Positions 6,820 through 9,597 of a stretch of 9,597 nucleotides of DNA are shown here, one piece after another. Within the stretch, counting starts at the first letter, position 1, and every line of letters begins with the position of its first letter. Made by a program: the position numbers and the translations under genes. The stretch spans positions 1 to 9,597 of the forward strand of contig JASLCW010000332.1 of NCBI GenBank assembly GCA_030151765.1. The letters run 5' to 3'. The DNA is from Marmoricola sp. Lineage in GTDB: Bacteria; Actinomycetota; Actinomycetes; Propionibacteriales; Nocardioidaceae. The notes under the pieces were generated by a model. It searched no databases. It was given only the letters and a program-made list of their open reading frames with translations, and had not been told where the DNA came from.

Positions 6820-7092
6820 GTGACCAGAGAGACCGGCCCGACCCCGGGCCCGCGATTCCTGCAGCTGGCGGACGTCGCGGAGATCCTCAACATCTCCGGC
6901 TCGCAGACCTATGCGCTCGTACGCCGCGGCGACCTGCGCGCCGTGAAGATCGGCGGCCGCGGACAGTGGCGCGTCGAGGCCACCGAGCTCGAGGCCTACA
7001 TCGAACGGCTCTATGCCGAGTCGGAGCGCTTCGTCGCCGAACACCCCTTCACCGACGGGGCGGACGATGCCGAGAACGCCACCGCCGACTGA
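6820..7092 (+). CDS. Helix-turn-helix DNA-binding protein, excisionase/BldC-like family
   Basis: A 90-residue protein with a MerR/excisionase-type winged HTH. The segment FLQLADVAEILNISGSQTYA (13-32) gives helix 1, the turn and the start of the recognition helix; LVRRGDLRAVKIGGRGQWRV (33-52) completes that helix and gives the beta-wing, with GRGQWRV being the family's strongly conserved wing. The rest, ATELEAYIERLYAESERFVAEHP, is helical and likely supports dimer or protein contacts; the tail is acidic. Database names usually read 'helix-turn-helix' or 'excisionase', but no integrase, attachment site or other mobile gene is near, so a chromosomal regulator is the better reading. The start GTG at 6820 gives a normal MT N-terminus; GTG at 6811, 4 nt after GGTGG, would add three residues and cannot be excluded. 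It is divergent from the SAF gene and converges with the tandem-barrel gene 17 nt on. It may regulate the SAF-CpaE unit. Confidence 0.88.
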   Translation: MTRETGPTPGPRFLQLADVAEILNISGSQTYALVRRGDLRAVKIGGRGQWRVEATELEAYIERLYAESERFVAEHPFTDGADDAENATAD

Positions 7093-7109
7093 GCGCGGAT
7101 CCGGGGTAC

Positions 7110-7667
7110 TCATCGCCACGTCCTGACCGCCGCGATCGCGTCCAGGGGTACGACGCCTGCGCCCGGCGAACCCGCGGTCGGAGCGAGTTCGACGAAGTCG
7201 GCCCCCACCCTGCTCGGGGTGCCGGTGACGACCACGCCGTCGACATCGTGGACGGCGCACGGCGTACCGGCCAGGCGGCGTAGCGCGGACCCGATCCCCA
7301 ACCGGGCCGTGACGGGGAGCGCGGACGCCGGCCGGGCCCGCTCGGACAGGCCCTCGACCGCGCGGATCGCGGCCATGCGCACCAGCCACACCGAATCGGG
7401 CCCCACGCCGATCTCGGCGAGATCGGAGCCCACTCGTTCCACCACCCCGGCGACCGGCCAGCCGCCGGCCAGCCGGAGCCTGATCCGGGCGCCGACGGCG
7501 GCGTGCAGCCGGGCGGCCAGGGAGACCTCCGCATAGGCGGCCGCGGCGAGTTCGCGGACCGCCTCGTCACGCTCCTCGAGGGCCAGCCCGGTCGCCTGCT
7601 GCTCGAGATCCTCGAGCAGCGCCCGCGCAGGGTCCGGCCACGGACCGGGATCCCCGAGCGATGCCAT
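7110..7667 (-). CDS. Conserved actinobacterial protein with two similar beta-barrel-like modules
   Basis: A 185-residue protein, probably cytoplasmic: no signal peptide or membrane segment. Residues 13-58 are helical and acidic/alanine-rich (ARALLEDLEQQATGLALEERDEAVREL...), possibly a coiled coil. Two short beta-rich modules follow, at about 59-106 and 136-184. Their cores align as GVVERVGSDLAEIG (74-87) and GTPSRVGADFVELA (149-162), each preceded by hydrophobic strands and followed by a strand-turn-strand ending in A(I)..V (WLVRMAAIRAVEG; GVVPLDAIAAVRT). This looks like an internal duplication of an Sm/SH3-like barrel; such folds bind RNA or proteins. Similar actinobacterial proteins are often named 'Fis family regulator', but I see no Fis helix-turn-helix. 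The ATG at 7667 follows GAGGG closely; an upstream in-frame ATG at 7727 would add a Cys/Arg-rich extension and overlap the plus-strand promoter region. Neighbours are the HTH gene (convergent) and the LysM gene (divergent). Confidence 0.8.
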   Translation of the reverse strand: MASLGDPGPWPDPARALLEDLEQQATGLALEERDEAVRELAAAAYAEVSLAARLHAAVGARIRLRLAGGWPVAGVVERVGSDLAEIGVGPDSVWLVRMAAIRAVEGLSERARPASALPVTARLGIGSALRRLAGTPCAVHDVDGVVVTGTPSRVGADFVELAPTAGSPGAGVVPLDAIAAVRTWR

Positions 7668-7730
7668 GAACCCTCGGATACCCCGACTGTCACGAGCGCA
7701 AACGCATCGACACGACCTGTGGATCATTCG

Positions 7731-7759
7731 TTGACAGGAGACAGCAAGCGATCTTTACT
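7731..7759 (+). promoter_or_regulatory. SigA-type promoter for the LysM-Rv3235 unit
   Basis: A perfect TTGACA -35 box at 7731-7736, a 17-nt spacer and the -10 box TTTACT (7754-7759), which matches TATAAT at four of six positions including the important last T. Initiation would fall near 7767, giving a leader of about 37 nt before the LysM start at 7804. It is the clearest promoter in the window and is placed in a relatively AT-rich island between divergent genes. Predicted from sequence only. Confidence 0.65.
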
Positions 7760-7774
7760 CGACGCACTTCGTCT

Positions 7775-7793
7775 CAAATGAAAGCAAATGAAA
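7775..7793 (+). repeat. Direct repeat CAAATGAAA in the LysM leader
   Basis: CAAATGAAA occurs at 7775-7783 and again at 7785-7793, a 10-nt period equal to about one DNA turn. The second copy runs into the AAAAGG (7791-7796) that serves as Shine-Dalgarno 7 nt before the ATG at 7804. Each copy carries an ATG in a frame other than the LysM frame. The repeat could be a regulator's tandem site or a translation-enhancing A-rich leader; it is striking in such GC-rich DNA, but may be chance. Confidence 0.5.
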
Positions 7794-7803
7794 AGGTTGG
7801 ATC

Positions 7804-8382
7804 ATGCGTCATCTCGGGGTCGGTTCGCTCGCACGCACGCTCACACTGGCACTCGGCAGCACGGCTCTCACCGTGGTGGCCGCCCTCGCCCTCACCGGCG
7901 CCGGGCTGCGGCCACCGCCGGCCGGTGGACTCGGCGGACTCCTGGAGTACCTCGCCCGATGGTCGCTGCTCCTCGCCGGCGGCTGGTCGACGCTGGTGCT
8001 GGCGGCCGTGCTGCGCGCCCAGGTCACCGGGCGCCGCCTCGGCCGACTCCCCTGCCCCCGTTCCTGGCGTCCGGTCGTCGCCGCGCTGTGCGGCCTCGGC
8101 GCGGCCACCCTCGGAACGCTCCCGGCCGGAGCCGCGTCTCCGGCCACACTGCCCAGCCTCGGTCGTCCGTCGGGCGGCCTGACCTCGCACATCGTCGTGC
8201 GGCCCGGAGACTCGCTGTGGTCGATCGTCGTACGCCGGCATCCCGGCGAGCCCGCCGGCGTCACGGCACGACGCGTCGGTCGACTGCACCGGGCCAACCG
8301 GGACCTGATCGGACCCGACGCCGACCTGATCCGGCCCGGCCAGCGCCTCGTCGCCGACGACCGCGATCCCGGGGCGGCGTGA
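7804..8382 (+). CDS. Membrane-anchored LysM-domain protein
   Basis: A 192-residue protein with about three hydrophobic segments (13-34, 51-71 and 89-110) and a single C-terminal LysM domain (128-184): HIVVRPGDSLWSIVVRRHPG opens it and LIRPGQRLVA closes it. LysM binds N-acetylglucosamine-containing glycans such as peptidoglycan, so the domain is expected on the outer face, with the protein joining membrane and wall. The third hydrophobic segment ends in TLPAGAAS, which could be read as a signal-peptidase site, so release of the LysM part is an alternative. Between the two main LysM strands, VTARRVGRLHRANRDLIGPD provides the expected helices. The ATG at 7804 has AAAAGG 7 nt upstream and lies behind the strong promoter at 7731-7759. 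The gene's TGA overlaps the next ATG (TGATG), so the Rv3235-family protein is probably co-translated. No enzymatic domain is present. LysM is certain, topology less so. Confidence 0.9.
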   Translation: MRHLGVGSLARTLTLALGSTALTVVAALALTGAGLRPPPAGGLGGLLEYLARWSLLLAGGWSTLVLAAVLRAQVTGRRLGRLPCPRSWRPVVAALCGLGAATLGTLPAGAASPATLPSLGRPSGGLTSHIVVRPGDSLWSIVVRRHPGEPAGVTARRVGRLHRANRDLIGPDADLIRPGQRLVADDRDPGAA

Positions 8383-8906
8383 TGCGCGAGCCGACCAGCG
8401 CGATGGCGACCATCCCCGGCATCGCCCGGGTCACCCGGATCCGGCCACCGGCCGCCTCGGCGACCGTACTGCACCAGACCCACGGCACGCTCGCGCTGGC
8501 CTTCGATCCCGACGAGGGCACCGACGACTACGCCTTCGTGATGCAGTCGGCGGACGCACCCGAGCCCACCGAGGACGAGCTACGCCGGTTCACGCTGCGC
8601 TTCTGCGCGGCCATCATCGAGGTGATCGGCGGTGACCGCGGTCCGGCGCAGCTGCTGCACTGCACGACTCCCCCGGTCTACGACGACCTGATCCGGCGCG
8701 GGCATGCCCTCGCCCGCGTCGCCGGCCCCGACCAGCGGGTGCACCGGATCCGCCCCCGTATCCGCAGCATCCACGTCGCCTGCCCCGCACCCGCCGTCGC
8801 CGAGTTCAGCATCCACGTCAGCCACGGCCGCCGCTCCCGGGCGATCGCCGGGAAGCTGGTCTGGCGACAGGGTGCCTGGCTCTGTGTGGCGCTGCAGTTC
8901 GGGTGA
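8382..8906 (+). CDS. Rv3235-family protein of unknown function
   Basis: A 174-residue protein of the actinobacterial family named after Mycobacterium tuberculosis Rv3235, whose gene also lies near secA; its function is not established. No signal peptide or membrane segment is visible, so it is probably cytoplasmic. The N-terminal 55 residues look disordered or linker-like (Pro/Ala-rich, then FDPDEGTDDY). Residues 63-82 (EDELRRFTLRFCAAIIEVIG) form an amphipathic helix, followed by LHCTTPPVYDDLIRRGHALA and then strands typical of the family: RIRSIHVACPAPAVAEFSIH and RSRAIAGKLVWRQGAWLCVA. The last, with its aromatic WLC ending close to the C-terminus, resembles a curved beta-sheet edge as in SnoaL/NTF2-like folds; this is inference. 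The ATG at 8382 shares one base with the LysM stop (TGATG). It converges on secA, 240 nt away, and is the last gene of the promoter-7731 unit. Confidence 0.83.
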   Translation: MREPTSAMATIPGIARVTRIRPPAASATVLHQTHGTLALAFDPDEGTDDYAFVMQSADAPEPTEDELRRFTLRFCAAIIEVIGGDRGPAQLLHCTTPPVYDDLIRRGHALARVAGPDQRVHRIRPRIRSIHVACPAPAVAEFSIHVSHGRRSRAIAGKLVWRQGAWLCVALQFG

Positions 8907-8996
8907 ACGACCACGATCAGTCAGATTCGCCCCAGGTCAACCGTTATTCCGCATGTTCTACGGCGAAAACGCATGATCCTCGGTCACTCCTGATAT

Positions 8997-9020
8997 CCAG
9001 GTGACCCACGGGACACCTGG
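8997..9020. terminator. Candidate bidirectional terminator hairpin
   Basis: CCAGGTG and CACCTGG form a perfect 7-bp stem that can be extended by CC/GG after an A-A mismatch with one C left over, placed between convergent genes. Neither side carries a U-tract, as is common for actinobacterial hairpin terminators, so the call rests on stem quality and position. Confidence 0.4.
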
Positions 9021-9088
9021 GGCGAACTCGACGGTCACCCCCACGCATCACACGAGGATCTGGTGCTCCACACGCGATGCATCTTGTG

Positions 9089-9104
9089 CGAAGCGCCAGC
9101 TTCG
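9089..9104 (-). terminator. Candidate secA terminator hairpin
   Basis: CGAAGC-GCCA-GCTTCG, a 6-bp stem with a 4-nt loop, 43 nt past the secA stop in the direction of transcription. TGTG (9085-9088) and CACA (9111-9114) could add an outer stem across a one-sided 6-nt loop. There is no U-tract; Rho or another factor might still be needed. Confidence 0.4.
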
Positions 9105-9146
9105 ATGGATCACATGGGAATCCTGGGACAGGTGTGACTCAGGCAA

Positions 9147-9597
9147 TCAGCCGGAGACGCGCGTGGTCAGACCGGTGGGTCCGCCCGGGGCGCCGTGGCA
9201 CTGCTTGTACTTCTTGCCGGAGCCGCACGGGCACTTGGCATTGCGGCTGATGCCGGCGTAGGGGTCGTCGGCGTTACCGGCCGGCGAGGCCTTCACCTCG
9301 GCGTCGCCGTCCTCCGACGGTGCCGAATAGGTGAGATTGGCCGGTGCCGACGGAGCATTGAGGCCACGCGCGTGCAGGGCGGTGGCGGCCGCAGACTCGG
9401 AGCTGATCAGCTCGCCGTCGTCCTCGGTCTCCTCCTCGAACTCCACCTCGAGATGGAAGAGGAAGCCGACCGTCTCCTCACGGATCGCGTCCTTCATCGC
9501 GGCGAACATGTCGAAGCCCTCGCGCTGGTACTCCACCAGCGGGTCGCGCTGGGCATACCCGCGGAGGCCGATGCCCTCGCGCAGGTAGTCCATCTCG
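9147..9597 (-). CDS. secA: Preprotein translocase ATPase SecA, C-terminal end only
   Basis: The last 149 residues of SecA, the motor that drives unfolded preproteins through SecYEG; the N-terminal part lies beyond the window. The fragment opens with [26 protein letters not shown], the highly conserved region of the helical scaffold/wing end, followed by [25 protein letters not shown]. After an acidic, then Ala-rich low-complexity linker (about 50-115 of the fragment) comes the zinc-binding SEC-C motif [14 protein letters not shown] (CxCx8CH), which in other bacteria binds zinc and SecB or ribosomes. The tail after it, ending LTTRVSG, is short and unusual only in sequence. Actinobacteria often carry SecA1 with SEC-C and a second SecA2 without it, so this is most likely the housekeeping SecA1. 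It converges with the Rv3235-family gene. Identification is secure. Confidence 0.97.
   Translation of the reverse strand, partial: EMDYLREGIGLRGYAQRDPLVEYQREGFDMFAAMKDAIREETVGFLFHLEVEFEEETEDDGELISSESAAATALHARGLNAPSAPANLTYSAPSEDGDAEVKASPAGNADDPYAGISRNAKCPCGSGKKYKQCHGAPGGPTGLTTRVSG

Larger units (their letters stand above)
8907..9146. other. 240-nt convergent intergenic region with inverted repeats
   Basis: No credible gene; the region separates the ends of the Rv3235-family gene (plus) and secA (minus). Inverted repeats visible are GGTCAC/GTGACC (8982-8987 and 9001-9006), CCAGGTG/CACCTGG (8997-9003 and 9014-9020), GGTGACC/GGTCACC (9000-9006 and 9033-9039), CGAAGC/GCTTCG (9089-9094 and 9099-9104) and CCTG/CAGG (9122-9132), plus the palindrome GATGCATC (9076-9083). 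None is followed by a T-run on either strand, so factor-independent termination of the classical kind is not shown. Confidence 0.6.

Noticed and set aside
6820..7092. Excisionase-like HTH taken as sign of a prophage or integrative element
   Set aside because: No integrase, attachment repeat or other mobile gene is present, and this HTH family is common as a chromosomal regulator in actinobacteria.
7788..8381. In-frame upstream extension of the Rv3235-family protein from an ATG at 7788
   Set aside because: This part covers the LysM gene in another frame and is Arg/Pro-rich; the ATG at 8382 in TGATG is the natural start.
9001..9261. Small plus-strand open frame of 86 codons
   Set aside because: It runs through the hairpin region into the antisense of secA, has no ribosome-binding site and resembles no family.

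Overview
The window is GC-rich throughout, with dense coding, GTG/TTG starts, short or overlapping gene junctions and gene families typical of Actinomycetota (a bacterial WS/DGAT acyltransferase, a DUF6912-type protein, an Rv3235-family protein, BldC/excisionase-like HTH). A propionibacterial or nocardioid lineage would fit, but the sequence alone does not settle the genus. It reads as stable chromosome. I see no tRNA, rRNA, CRISPR array, insertion sequence or phage gene.

Left block, minus strand (1-3066): a three-gene unit read WS/DGAT acyltransferase -> DUF6912-type small protein -> PruA (L-glutamate gamma-semialdehyde dehydrogenase, cut by the window edge). The first two genes overlap by 8 nt and the gap before pruA is 24 nt. 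The acyltransferase has a changed active-site motif (H-E in place of H-H).

Second block, plus strand (3161-4890): a small lipoprotein with a His-rich cupredoxin-like domain, coupled by a 4-nt overlap to a roughly ten-segment membrane protein with several histidines in or next to its last membrane segments. The pair is divergent from the WS/DGAT unit. A metal-related role is possible but is inference only.

Third block, minus strand (4898-6755): a SAF-domain (CpaB/RcpC-like) membrane-anchored protein and a CpaE/MinD-like P-loop protein, separated by 1 nt. No TadA/CpaF, pilin or TadB/C gene is next to them, so they look like an orphan pair. The CpaE-like protein has lost both lysines of the deviant Walker A motif.

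Fourth block (6820-7667): a 90-residue helix-turn-helix protein divergent from the SAF gene, and, convergent to it, a protein with two similar small beta-rich modules (sometimes labelled 'Fis family', without support from what I see).

Fifth block (7731-9597): a good SigA-type promoter drives a membrane LysM protein and an Rv3235-family protein that overlap by 1 nt. They converge on the 3' end of secA, which carries the usual zinc-binding SEC-C tail. The 240-nt gap between them holds several inverted repeats, some mutually exclusive.

The best candidate for an undescribed system is the cluster of poorly characterised actinobacterial genes beside secA: SAF protein, CpaE-like ATPase, HTH protein, tandem-barrel protein, LysM protein and Rv3235 protein. 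Together they suggest an envelope or secretion-linked function, but this rests on gene proximity only.
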